A program made the translations under genes and the position numbers. Shown piece by piece: positions 49,804 through 57,657 of a DNA stretch of 64,000 bases. Every line of letters starts with the position of its first letter. Position 1 is the first letter of the stretch. Under the pieces are notes generated by a model. The model was given only the letters and a program-made list of their open reading frames with translations, was not told the DNA's origin and ran no database searches. This DNA comes from an uncultured Burkholderiales bacterium (GTDB lineage Bacteria > Pseudomonadota > Gammaproteobacteria > Burkholderiales > Burkholderiaceae_C), in assembly GCA_903886485.1 (NCBI GenBank), contig CAISMH010000017.1:124001-188000 (forward strand). Reading direction: 5' to 3'.

Positions 49804-50541
49804 ATGAACACATTCAAAGTTGCCACCTACAACATTCACAAAGGCGTGCAGGGCTTGGGTCCCGCACGGCGTTTAGAGATTCACAACCTCGGTCATGCGG
49901 TGGAGCAGTTTGATGCAGACATCATCTGCCTGCAAGAAGTGCGGGCGTTTAACCGCCAGCAAGCGCGACGCTTCAAGCATTGGCCCGACCAAGGGCAAGC
50001 TGATTTTTTGGCGCCCGAAGGTTACACACCGGTCTATCGCTCGAACGCCATCACCAAGCATGGTGAACACGGCAACGCCTTGCTCAGTCGTTGGCCTGTG
50101 TTGGCGCATCGCCATGAAGACATGTCGGATCACCGCTTAGAGCAGCGCGGTTTGTTGCACATCACGTTGCAGATTCAGGCGCGCGAGTTGCATGTGATCG
50201 TGATTCATTTAGGGTTGTTGCCCGGCAGTCGCTTGCGCCAAACCCAGCAGTTGCATGACTTCATTGCACGCGAAGTGCCCGCAGAGATGCCGCTGTTGGT
50301 GGCGGGTGACTTCAATGACTGGGGCAGCGCCGTGTCGCGCATGATGGCGACCATGGGTTTGCACACCAACACGGGCAAGGCCTATCCCACCTACCCCTCG
50401 CGTTTGCCACTGGTGCAACTCGACCATGTGTATGCGCGTGGTCTGCAGCGTGTGGCCACGCAGGTGCCGCGGGGTCCGATTTGGGGCCGCATGTCTGACC
50501 ACTTGCCACTGTTGGTGGAGTTTGCGTGGGACGCGCCGTGA
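49804..50541 (+). CDS. endonuclease/exonuclease/phosphatase family protein
   Basis: A 245-aa metal-dependent hydrolase of the EEP superfamily. The conserved steps are VATYNIHKG, CLQEVRAF, SDHRLEQRGLLH, GDFNDWG, QLDHVYARG, and SDHLPLLVE, which give the Asn, Glu, Asp and His catalytic residues. Proteins of this group next to clsB-type genes are found in E. coli (YbhP), and the same pairing is seen here. GTG 50538 of the next gene overlaps its stop in a GTGA arrangement. Confidence 0.9.
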   Translation: MNTFKVATYNIHKGVQGLGPARRLEIHNLGHAVEQFDADIICLQEVRAFNRQQARRFKHWPDQGQADFLAPEGYTPVYRSNAITKHGEHGNALLSRWPVLAHRHEDMSDHRLEQRGLLHITLQIQARELHVIVIHLGLLPGSRLRQTQQLHDFIAREVPAEMPLLVAGDFNDWGSAVSRMMATMGLHTNTGKAYPTYPSRLPLVQLDHVYARGLQRVATQVPRGPIWGRMSDHLPLLVEFAWDAP

Positions 50542-51728
50542 GGGCCATACCCGCTTCGTCCCCAAGTACGCTGCGCGTGCTGCAAGGCGGGGTGGATTTG
50601 TTCGCCGCGATGGTGGCTGCGTTCGATGCTGCGCAGCATGAGTTGCGTTTAGAAACTTATATTTTTAATTTTTCTGGCGCTGGTGCAGATGTGGGACATG
50701 CGCTGATCCGCGCCGCGCAACGCGGTGTGCGCGTGTGTGTGGTGGTAGATGGTGTGGGCACAGGCCCGCTGCCAGCGTCTTGGGCCGCGCAATTGGCTCA
50801 GGCGGGTGTGGAGGTACGCGTCTACGCGCCTGTGGTCGGGTTGGGTTTTTGGTTGCCCAGTCGGTGGCGACGTTTGCACCGCAAACTGTGTGTGGTGGAC
50901 GACACGGTGGCGTTTTGTGGTGGCATCAATATCTTGGACGATTACTTGGATCCGCATGTGCATGGTTTGCTGACCTCGCCTCGGCTTGATTTCGCTGTCA
51001 GCATTCAGGGGCCGCTGGTCAAGGCTGTGCGTGAGACCATGCGCCAACTTTGGTCGCGCATTGAAGTCTTGCGCGATTGGCGCAACCATGACTTGCGTGA
51101 TGTGGTGCAGGTGATGCGCCGCAGAGTGGTGGCTTCGCAGGCACGCACACCTTGGGGTCATGCGCAGTTGGTGCTGCGCGACAACGTTCGCCATCGCACG
51201 CAGATTGAGCGTGCTTACCTCAAAGCCATTGCCGATGCACGCCACGACATCGTGATGGCCAATGCGTATTTCTTTCCGACCCTGCGTTTGCGCCATGCGC
51301 TCGAGATGGCTGCGCGCCGGGGGGTGCGCGTGCGCTTGTTGTTGCAAGGGCATTACGAGTATTTTGTGCCTTACCGCGCGACACGCCAGCTGTATGGGCA
51401 GCTCATGATGGCGGGCATTGAAATTTACGAATACCAAGCCAGCTACTTGCACGCCAAGGTGGCGGTGATCGATGACCTTTGGTTGACCGTGGGTTCCTCC
51501 AATCTGGATCCGTTCAGTCTGTTGTTGTCACGTGAGGCCAACATCGTGGCGCACGACGCTGACCTCGCACAGTCTTTGCAGTCGTGCTTGCTAGACGCCA
51601 TCACGCAAGGGGCCACTCGTGTGGACCCTGCGCTTTATTTGTCGCGGGGGTGGGTTGTGCGATGCGTAGACGCCTTGTCATCAGCGATGTTGCGGTTCGG
51701 TATTTTTTTAACCGGTAAGTCCTACTGA
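50538..51728 (+). CDS. clsB: cardiolipin synthase ClsB
   Basis: A phospholipase D family enzyme that joins phosphatidylglycerol (ClsB can also use other alcohols) to make cardiolipin. The 396-aa protein has two HKD motifs: RLHRKLCVVDD near residue 115 and YLHAKVAVIDD near 300, each followed by a glycine-serine stretch (GGINI, GSSNLDPFSL). GTG 50538 overlaps the previous stop; a GTG at 50526 is also open. The YbhP-like and ClsB gene pair is conserved from E. coli, supporting the name. Confidence 0.9.
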   Translation: MRAIPASSPSTLRVLQGGVDLFAAMVAAFDAAQHELRLETYIFNFSGAGADVGHALIRAAQRGVRVCVVVDGVGTGPLPASWAAQLAQAGVEVRVYAPVVGLGFWLPSRWRRLHRKLCVVDDTVAFCGGINILDDYLDPHVHGLLTSPRLDFAVSIQGPLVKAVRETMRQLWSRIEVLRDWRNHDLRDVVQVMRRRVVASQARTPWGHAQLVLRDNVRHRTQIERAYLKAIADARHDIVMANAYFFPTLRLRHALEMAARRGVRVRLLLQGHYEYFVPYRATRQLYGQLMMAGIEIYEYQASYLHAKVAVIDDLWLTVGSSNLDPFSLLLSREANIVAHDADLAQSLQSCLLDAITQGATRVDPALYLSRGWVVRCVDALSSAMLRFGIFLTGKSY

Positions 51729-51775
51729 GTAGTGTCGGAACATAGGGCTTTAGGTTCGCTGATAACATCCTTCAC

Positions 51776-52474
51776 ATGACTGCAAAAGACAACTTTGAAG
51801 GCACGCCGGTTTCTGTCAAGATCCGCGAGCGCCTTGCCGCTGCGCGCAAGCGTTTTCATTCCAATGACAACATCGCTGACTTCATTCAGCCGGGTGAACT
51901 CGAAGCCTTGCTCGACGAAGTTGAAGTCAAGATGCAAGGCGTGCTCGACAGCTTGGTGATTGACACCGATCACGACCACAACACGGGCGACACCGCCCGC
52001 CGCGTGGCCAAGATGTATTTGCAAGAGGTCTTCAAAGGCCGCTATGTGCAAGCACCGGCCATCACCGAATTTCCCAACGCTGAGCACCTCAATGAGCTGA
52101 TGATCGTCGGCCCCATCACAGTGCGCAGTGCGTGCAGCCACCACTTCTGCCCTGTGATTGGCAAGATTTGGATTGGCGTGTTGCCCAACGAGCGCACCAA
52201 CGTGATTGGCTTGTCCAAGTACGCACGCTTGGCCGAGTGGGTCATGGGTCGCCCCCAAATTCAAGAAGAAGCGGTGGTGCAATTGGCCGACCTGATTCAA
52301 GAAAAAACACAGCCCGACGGCTTGGCCATCGTCATGGAAGCCAGTCACTTCTGCATGTCTTGGCGCGGCGTCAAAGACATGGACAGCAAGATGATCAATT
52401 CGGTCATGCGCGGTGCGTTCTTGAAAGACCCCAACTTGCGCCGTGAATTCTTATCTCTGATTCCTAAAGGTTGA
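51776..52474 (+). CDS. folE: GTP cyclohydrolase I
   Basis: FolE turns GTP into dihydroneopterin triphosphate, the first step of folate synthesis. The 232-aa homodecamer subunit has the zinc site (C in RSACSHHFCPVIG, and a later C in SHFCMSWRG) and the GLSKYARLAEWVMGRPQIQE core. The protein is slightly longer than the E. coli enzyme at the N-terminus. A BLUF-protein gene follows after 4 bp, so the two are probably co-transcribed. Confidence 0.96.
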   Translation: MTAKDNFEGTPVSVKIRERLAAARKRFHSNDNIADFIQPGELEALLDEVEVKMQGVLDSLVIDTDHDHNTGDTARRVAKMYLQEVFKGRYVQAPAITEFPNAEHLNELMIVGPITVRSACSHHFCPVIGKIWIGVLPNERTNVIGLSKYARLAEWVMGRPQIQEEAVVQLADLIQEKTQPDGLAIVMEASHFCMSWRGVKDMDSKMINSVMRGAFLKDPNLRREFLSLIPKG

Positions 52475-52478
52475 TGCC

Positions 52479-52904
52479 ATGCTCGTTCGTCTGTTGTATG
52501 TGAGCCGTTCCGTTCACCCTGAAACCCCCGAGCAAACCGAGTCCATCTTGGCCAGCTCTCGCGAACACAACCTGAGCAATGGCATCACCGGTGTGCTGTG
52601 CTACGGCGGTGGCATTTACTTGCAAGCCATCGAAGGTGGACGCAACCAAGTCAACGCGCTCTACACCCACATCGTCAAAGACCCTCGCCACAAAGACGTG
52701 GTGGTGTTGGCCTATGAAGAAATCACCGAACGCCGCTTTGGGGGCTGGACCATGGGCCAAGTCCGCTTGGACAAGCTCAACCCTTCTATCGTGTTGAAGT
52801 ACTCCGAAACTCCCGAGCTCGACCCTTACGGCGTGTCGGGCCAAGTGTCGTTCGCGTTGCTCGAAGAGTTGATGGCCACGGCCTCCATCATCGGTCGCGC
52901 CTGA
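52479..52904 (+). CDS. BLUF-domain blue-light photoreceptor
   Basis: A 141-aa single-domain BLUF protein that binds FAD and senses blue light. All key positions line up with AppA: Y7, N31, Q49, W90 and M92 (AppA Y21, N45, Q63, W104, M106). There is no attached output domain, so the short C-terminal helices (about 100-140) probably act on a partner protein. It lies 4 bp after folE. Confidence 0.92.
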   Translation: MLVRLLYVSRSVHPETPEQTESILASSREHNLSNGITGVLCYGGGIYLQAIEGGRNQVNALYTHIVKDPRHKDVVVLAYEEITERRFGGWTMGQVRLDKLNPSIVLKYSETPELDPYGVSGQVSFALLEELMATASIIGRA

Positions 52905-52926
52905 ACGTGGCCAGCATCACGCTGGC

Positions 52927-53763
52927 ATGACTGCCTCGCCTCTCTTGGTGGGCTGCGACTTCAGCAGCAGCCCCTCCAAACGCAAACCCATTGTTGTGGC
53001 CGTCGGCCACGCCAAAGCGGGCCGCGTGCAACTGCAAAGCCTGTTGCGCTTTGACACGTTGCCCGCCTTTGCCGATTGGCTCGTGCAACCGCAAGCATGG
53101 GTCGGCGGCTTTGATTTGCCGTTTGGTTTGCCGCGTGAGTTGGTCGAGCAACTCGATTGGCCCACCGACTGGTTGGCATGCATGCAGCACTTCACCGCAC
53201 TCAGCCGTGCCGAGATACGCGACACCTTCAAAGCCTTTTGCGATGCGCGCCCTGTGGGCGGCAAATTTGCCCACCGTGCCACCGACACACCCGCAGGCTC
53301 TAGCCCATCCATGAAATGGGTCAACCCACCCGTGGCCTACATGCTGCATGCGGGCGTGCCGTTGTTGATCGATGCTGGCATCACCTTGCCGCGCTTGCAT
53401 GTGCCTGCAGCATCCACATCGTTGCGCATTGGCTTGGAAGCCTACCCCGGCTTGTTGGCGCGCGAATTGATCGGCAACACCAGCTACAAAAGCGACGACA
53501 AAGCCAAGCAAACGCCCGAGCGTTTGATTGCGCGCAAGCAACTGTTGCAAGCCTTAGAGCTGGGTCAAACCCGATTGGGCTTGCGCCTCAAACTCAGCCA
53601 CGCGCAGCACGACACCTTGGTGGACGACGCATCGGGCGACAGCCTAGACGCCGTGCTCTGCATGGTGCAAGCGGCTTGGGCGCAAGCCCAGTTCGAGGCG
53701 GGCGATGCGCACTACGGGCTGCCTGTGTGTGACCCGCTGGAGGGGTGGATCGTCACGGCGTGA
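52927..53763 (+). CDS. DUF429 family protein
   Basis: A 278-aa protein of the DUF429 family, which shares a fold with RNase H-like nucleases but has no assigned role. The N-terminus reads LVGCDFSSSPSKRKPIVVA, and it has GGFDLPFGLP and the late GDSLDAVLCM segment with conserved acidic residues. It follows the BLUF gene by 22 bp and is 4 bp from the end of a polymerase relic on the other strand. Confidence 0.85.
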   Translation: MTASPLLVGCDFSSSPSKRKPIVVAVGHAKAGRVQLQSLLRFDTLPAFADWLVQPQAWVGGFDLPFGLPRELVEQLDWPTDWLACMQHFTALSRAEIRDTFKAFCDARPVGGKFAHRATDTPAGSSPSMKWVNPPVAYMLHAGVPLLIDAGITLPRLHVPAASTSLRIGLEAYPGLLARELIGNTSYKSDDKAKQTPERLIARKQLLQALELGQTRLGLRLKLSHAQHDTLVDDASGDSLDAVLCMVQAAWAQAQFEAGDAHYGLPVCDPLEGWIVTA

Positions 53764-53767
53764 GGCT

Positions 53768-53965
53768 CTAACGCTCAGACGCCAAATCCGAAATCCGATT
53801 GAATGCAATACCGACCGACGTGCGCATGCATTCGCCCTGTTGTGCCACCGCCTCGGCCTTGATGCGCTCGGCCAGAGCCACAGGCCGCACGCGCAGCGCG
53901 GGGTTGAGCGGCTGTTTCGCCGAGGCGAAGTAGCTGCTGAAATCGACGAAGAGGGAGCGAAGCAC
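53768..53965 (-). pseudogene. relic of a Y-family (DinB-type) DNA polymerase
   Basis: A 65-codon open frame from GTG 53965. Its first 28 residues (LRSLFVDFSSYFASAKQPLNP, then ALRVRPVAL) match the N-terminus of Y-family polymerases, including the catalytic Asp of FVDF. Residues 33-65 (AERIKAEAV..., then TSVGIAFNRISDLASE) match the palm segment usually 90 or so residues further on (SVGIAPNR...LASD). The part between them, which holds the S-(I/V)-DEAYLD carboxylates, is missing, as are the little-finger and all later domains. A LexA-like box lies 3 bp upstream of its GTG. Confidence 0.78.
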
Positions 53966-53968
53966 AAT

Positions 53969-53988
53969 CACTGTATTTAAACGCAGTA
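53969..53988. promoter_or_regulatory. LexA-like SOS box between the polymerase relic and hicAB
   Basis: CACTGTATTTAAACGCAGTA matches the E. coli LexA consensus TACTGTATATATATACAGTA at 15 of 20 positions; the CTGT half is exact and the other half is GCAG instead of ACAG. It sits 19 bp before the hicA start and 3 bp before the relic's start. Confidence 0.65.
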
Positions 53989-54007
53989 TTTTTAAGGGGT
54001 GTTGTCT

Positions 54008-54292
54008 GTGCTTGCACTTTTTGATAGCATTGTTCGTATCAACACGAAACACCGCAAAACGCTGCGTGCTGTGTTTGCCAAGCCCACCTCGGCCTCGCTG
54101 GTATTTGCTGACATTGAATCGTTGCTGGTGGCCCTAGGTGGTGAGGTGCATGAGCGAGAAGGCTCACGCGTCAAGATCATCCTCAAGGACGAGCAATGGC
54201 GTTGCCACCGCCCGCACCCAGGCAAAGAAGCCAAGCGGTATCAGGTGGAAGAAGTGCGCGAGTTGTTAGAACGAATCGGAGTGAAACCATGA
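54008..54292 (+). CDS. hicA: type II toxin HicA (mRNA interferase)
   Basis: A 94-aa HicA toxin that, in the family, cuts mRNA when not bound by HicB. It has the typical HRKTLRAVFAKPTSASLVFADIESLLVALG segment and a later GSRVKIIL and HRPHP, the latter with the catalytic histidine region. GTG 54008 follows AAGGGG with 8 bp spacing; GTG 53999 and TTG 54002 are less well spaced. hicB overlaps its stop by 4 bp. A LexA-like box lies just upstream. Confidence 0.88.
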   Translation: MLALFDSIVRINTKHRKTLRAVFAKPTSASLVFADIESLLVALGGEVHEREGSRVKIILKDEQWRCHRPHPGKEAKRYQVEEVRELLERIGVKP

Positions 54293-54621
54293 ACACCATG
54301 ACCTACAAAAACTACATGGCTCGCATTGAGTTTGATGAGCGCGACAACATCTTTGTGGGCCGCATTTTGGGCTTGCGCAGCATCATCAGTTTTCATGGTG
54401 AAACCGTGTCTGAACTTCGCCACGAGTTTGAGGTGGCGATTGACGACTTTTTGAACGACTGCAAAGCGCAAGGCATCACGCCTGAAAAGCCTGCATCAGG
54501 CAAGCTCATGCTACGTGTGCCGCCCGAAACACACGGCGCAGCTTTGGTGGCAGCGCAAGCGGCGGGGAAGAGTTTGAATCAGTGGGCTGCTGAGGTCTTG
54601 CAGTCGGCTGCGCACGCTTAA
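54289..54621 (+). CDS. hicB: type II antitoxin HicB
   Basis: A 110-aa HicB antitoxin. The N-terminal part (ARIEFDERDNIFVGRILGL) has the partial RNase H-like fold that binds HicA. The C-terminal part (LMLRVPPETHGAALVAAQAAGKSLNQWAAEVL) is a ribbon-helix-helix-like DNA-binding end that would repress the pair. The start at ATG 54289 overlaps hicA by 4 bp; a longer frame to 54196 is spurious. Its TAA shares bases with the converging sulP stop. Confidence 0.9.
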   Translation: MNTMTYKNYMARIEFDERDNIFVGRILGLRSIISFHGETVSELRHEFEVAIDDFLNDCKAQGITPEKPASGKLMLRVPPETHGAALVAAQAAGKSLNQWAAEVLQSAAHA

Positions 54622-56300
54622 ATACACCACCCCATATCCGCAGGCAACGCCTCCAGTTGCCGCAACTGTTGGATCGCCTCCGCATCCGTGCGATACAGAT
54701 GCAGCCCCGCATGCGCTTGCAGGCATCCGGCGCGGCGCAGCACGACCTCGATCGGTAGCTTCATGCCGCTGATGTGTAGGCTGATGTCGCGCTCGCGCAG
54801 CATGGCTTCAAGTTTGGCGAGGCTTTCCACCCCCGTGGCGTCGATGCGGTTGATGGGCAGGGCAAACAGGCACACATGGGCCACGTCGGGGTGTTGACCG
54901 AGGTGCTCCATCACCGCGCGCTCTAAGGTGCTGGCGGCGGCAAAGTCCAGCTCGGCGTCCATGCGCAGGGCGTAAAGGTGGTTGGCCAAGGGGGGGAGTT
55001 TCCACAGGTGGCGGTCACGCAGGCTGCCATCGGCATGCAGGCCCACCTCGATGATGCGCGGGTGCAAGCGCGTGTGCAAAAAGTGGCTCAGGCCCATCAC
55101 CACACCGGCCAACACGCCCCAATACAAACGCGGGGCCGAAAGCAGGGTGATGACAAAGGTCACCACCGCCGTCGCGGCTTCGACGCGGTTGATGTTGTAC
55201 AGCCGCACAAACGCGCGTGGTTTGATGAGGCCCAACACCGCCGCCACCACGATGGCGGCCAACACCGACTGCGGCACAGGCTGCAACACGGCGGTGAAGC
55301 ACAAGAGGATGACCAAGATCACCGCGACCGAAAAAATGGTGGCCCATGCCGACTGCGCACCTGCATAGAGGTTGAGTGCCGAGCGACTGAATGACGAGCT
55401 GGTGGGAAACGCCCCGCACAGGCCCGAAGCCACTTTGGCCAAGCCTTGGCCAATGAGGTCTTGGTCTTGGTCCCAGCGTTTGCCGCTGCGGTCGTTGTCT
55501 ACCTTGGCGCTCGACGCGGTTTCTAAAAAGCTCACCAGTGTGATGACCAAGGTGGGCAGCACCAACTGCTTGAACATCTCCCACTCAATGACGCTGGGGA
55601 CAAACAACGCAGGCAAGCCCTGAGGCAATGCACCCACCACCGCCGTGCCCGATGCGTCGAGGTCCAGCAACTCACTCACGCCCGCTGCGCCCAGCACCAC
55701 CACCAACACGGTGGGGAAAGTGGGGCGCCAACGCCTAGCCACCATCAGCAGCATCAGCGTGACCACGCCAAACACCAGGCTGGCCCAATCAAGACCGGCA
55801 CCCGCGAGTAAGCCCGACCAGCCATGGGTCAAACCCAACAACGCAGGCAACTGCGACGCGATGATGAGCACCCCCGCTCCCTGTGTGAACGCCATCAACA
55901 CGGGCGAGCTGACCAAGTTCAGCAGCCAGCCAAAGCGCGCAAAGCCCAACACCACTTGCAACAAGCCCGTCATGAGTGACAGCCACACGGTGAGGTTGAC
56001 CCACTCGGCACTGCCAGGCACGGCCATGCCACTGAGCGAGGCGGCAATCAAGATCGAGGTGAGCGCCGTCGGCCCCACGGACAAGCGAGGCGATGCGCTA
56101 AACAGCACCGCCACCAACGCAGGAAGCAACGACGCGTAAATGCCAGTGATAAGCGGCATGCCCGCCAGCGCCGCATACGCCACACCTTGCGGGATGACCA
56201 TCAGGCCCACACTCAAACCCGCGAAGGCTTCGCTCTTGAGGAGTTGTTTAGAAGGTCGGGGCCAGCTTAAAAAAGGCAGCCAGTGCTTTGCTGCATGCAT
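54618..56300 (-). CDS. SulP family anion transporter with STAS domain
   Basis: A 560-aa secondary anion transporter of the SulP/SLC26 family. About 10-12 membrane helices begin near SEAFAGLSVGLMVIPQGVAYAALAGMPL, the family signature, and a STAS domain (from about 440) ends the chain with INRIDATGVESLAKLE. Substrates in the family include sulfate, bicarbonate and dicarboxylates; this one cannot be assigned. ATG 56300 (MHAAKHW) is preferred to the upstream 56351. Confidence 0.88.
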   Translation of the reverse strand: MHAAKHWLPFLSWPRPSKQLLKSEAFAGLSVGLMVIPQGVAYAALAGMPLITGIYASLLPALVAVLFSASPRLSVGPTALTSILIAASLSGMAVPGSAEWVNLTVWLSLMTGLLQVVLGFARFGWLLNLVSSPVLMAFTQGAGVLIIASQLPALLGLTHGWSGLLAGAGLDWASLVFGVVTLMLLMVARRWRPTFPTVLVVVLGAAGVSELLDLDASGTAVVGALPQGLPALFVPSVIEWEMFKQLVLPTLVITLVSFLETASSAKVDNDRSGKRWDQDQDLIGQGLAKVASGLCGAFPTSSSFSRSALNLYAGAQSAWATIFSVAVILVILLCFTAVLQPVPQSVLAAIVVAAVLGLIKPRAFVRLYNINRVEAATAVVTFVITLLSAPRLYWGVLAGVVMGLSHFLHTRLHPRIIEVGLHADGSLRDRHLWKLPPLANHLYALRMDAELDFAAASTLERAVMEHLGQHPDVAHVCLFALPINRIDATGVESLAKLEAMLRERDISLHISGMKLPIEVVLRRAGCLQAHAGLHLYRTDAEAIQQLRQLEALPADMGWCI

Positions 56301-56375
56301 GCACTTATCGTAACGCTTGCCTTCACACGCAAAGGGCCAAGCTCTCCACAATTCACTTTTTCATTGAGGTGGTGG

Positions 56376-56918
56376 ATGCTGGATTGGCGACGGGTTCACA
56401 GAGACATCAAGATACGGGGCCGGAGGTGGGCCGCAACCGGCGTGGCTGCGTGGTTGGCATGTCTGTGCACGCCCATGCCTGCCTGTGCGTGGCAAGCTGT
56501 GGTCACGCATGTGAGCGATGGCGACACCGTGTGGGTGCAACCGGTGCAAGGCGGTGAGGCCTACAAGGTAAGGCTACTGGGCATCGATGCCCCCGAGATA
56601 TGCCAGCTTTGGGGACCACAGTCACGCGCAGCTTTGCATGCCGTGCTGCAAGGCCAAGTGGTCGAGGTGCGTGCGCGCACGCGTGACAGCTATGGCCGCT
56701 TGCTCGCGCAGCTCTCGCGCCAAGGCCACGATGTGGGCGCGTGGATGGTGGGGCAAGGCTATGCGTGGTCGTACAGTTTTCAAAATCATGCTGGACCTTA
56801 TGAAGCGCTACAAATGCAAGCGCAATCACAGCACTTGGGCTTGTTTTCAGAAGGGCGGGCCTTGCAGCCGAGGTGGTTTAGACAGCGCTTTGGGTCGTGC
56901 CACACACCGGGCAACTAG
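56376..56918 (+). CDS. thermonuclease-family exported nuclease
   Basis: A 180-aa protein with a staphylococcal-nuclease domain. It has a basic N-terminus and a hydrophobic signal (WAATGVAAWLACLC, ending near ACAW), then VTHVSDGDTVWV, LLGIDAPEICQLWG and RARTRDSYGRLLA, with the Arg, Asp and Glu residues used by micrococcal nuclease. It is likely periplasmic or secreted. ATG 56376 follows GAGG. It overlaps the converging moeB gene by about 40 bp. Confidence 0.85.
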   Translation: MLDWRRVHRDIKIRGRRWAATGVAAWLACLCTPMPACAWQAVVTHVSDGDTVWVQPVQGGEAYKVRLLGIDAPEICQLWGPQSRAALHAVLQGQVVEVRARTRDSYGRLLAQLSRQGHDVGAWMVGQGYAWSYSFQNHAGPYEALQMQAQSQHLGLFSEGRALQPRWFRQRFGSCHTPGN

Positions 56919-57639
56919 CGTGGCGCTGCAAACGCACCTCGTTCCATGCCATGTCACGCCCATCCAGCATTTGCAAGCGGCCCGTCAGGCGTGAGCCGAT
57001 GCCCGTGATGAGCTTGACGGTTTCCATCGCTTGCATCGTGCCAATCACACCGACCAGCGGCGCGAGCACGCCCATGGTGGAACACAGCACTTCTTCGGGG
57101 GCTTGGTCTGGCGGGAAGATGCAGGCGTAGCAGGGCGATTGCTCGCTCCGTGCGTCGTACACCGCGAGTTGGCCATCCATGCGAATGGCGGCGCCCGACA
57201 CCAGCGGCACCTTGTGCTTGACACAAGCGGCGTTGACGGCTTGGCGAGTTTCAAAGTTGTCGCAGCAGTCCACCACCACTTGCACGGTGGGCACCAATGC
57301 GTCCAGTTGAGCCGCGTCGAGTTTGCGCGCCAATGCGCTCACCCGCACGTCTGGGTTGAGGGACTGCATGGCTTGTGAAGCCGAGTCAACTTTGGGTTGA
57401 CCGACACGCGCGGTGGTGTGAGCGATTTGGCGCTGCAGGTTGGTGAGGTCCACCACATCGTGGTCTGCCAGGGTGATGTGGCCCACGCCGCTGGCAGCAA
57501 GGTACAAGGCGACGGGTGAGCCCAGTCCGCCTGCACCTACCACCAGCACGTGGCTGTCAACCAGACGTTGCTGGCCTTCGATCCCCACATCGTCGAGCAG
57601 GATGTGGCGCGAGTAGCGCAGCAGTTGGTCGTCGTTCAC
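56878..57639 (-). CDS. moeB: molybdopterin-synthase adenylyltransferase MoeB (ThiF/HesA family)
   Basis: An E1-like enzyme that adenylates the C-terminus of MoaD (or ThiS). The 253-aa protein has the P-loop GAGGLGSP (35-42), the catalytic DCCDNF segment, and zinc-binding cysteines C170, C173, C243 and C246, matching E. coli MoeB. It may serve ThiS as well, since one protein often does both. It is 18 bp downstream of the ctpA-type protease gene on the same strand. Confidence 0.87.
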   Translation of the reverse strand: MNDDQLLRYSRHILLDDVGIEGQQRLVDSHVLVVGAGGLGSPVALYLAASGVGHITLADHDVVDLTNLQRQIAHTTARVGQPKVDSASQAMQSLNPDVRVSALARKLDAAQLDALVPTVQVVVDCCDNFETRQAVNAACVKHKVPLVSGAAIRMDGQLAVYDARSEQSPCYACIFPPDQAPEEVLCSTMGVLAPLVGVIGTMQAMETVKLITGIGSRLTGRLQMLDGRDMAWNEVRLQRHASCPVCGTTQSAV

Positions 57640-57657
57640 CGCGAAGCCACAAGTGAA

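Noticed and set aside
53768..54052. Full 94-codon frame including 29 codons before the polymerase relic
   Set aside because: The extra N-terminal residues come from the LexA-like box and hicA leader and show no similarity; the match starts at GTG 53965.
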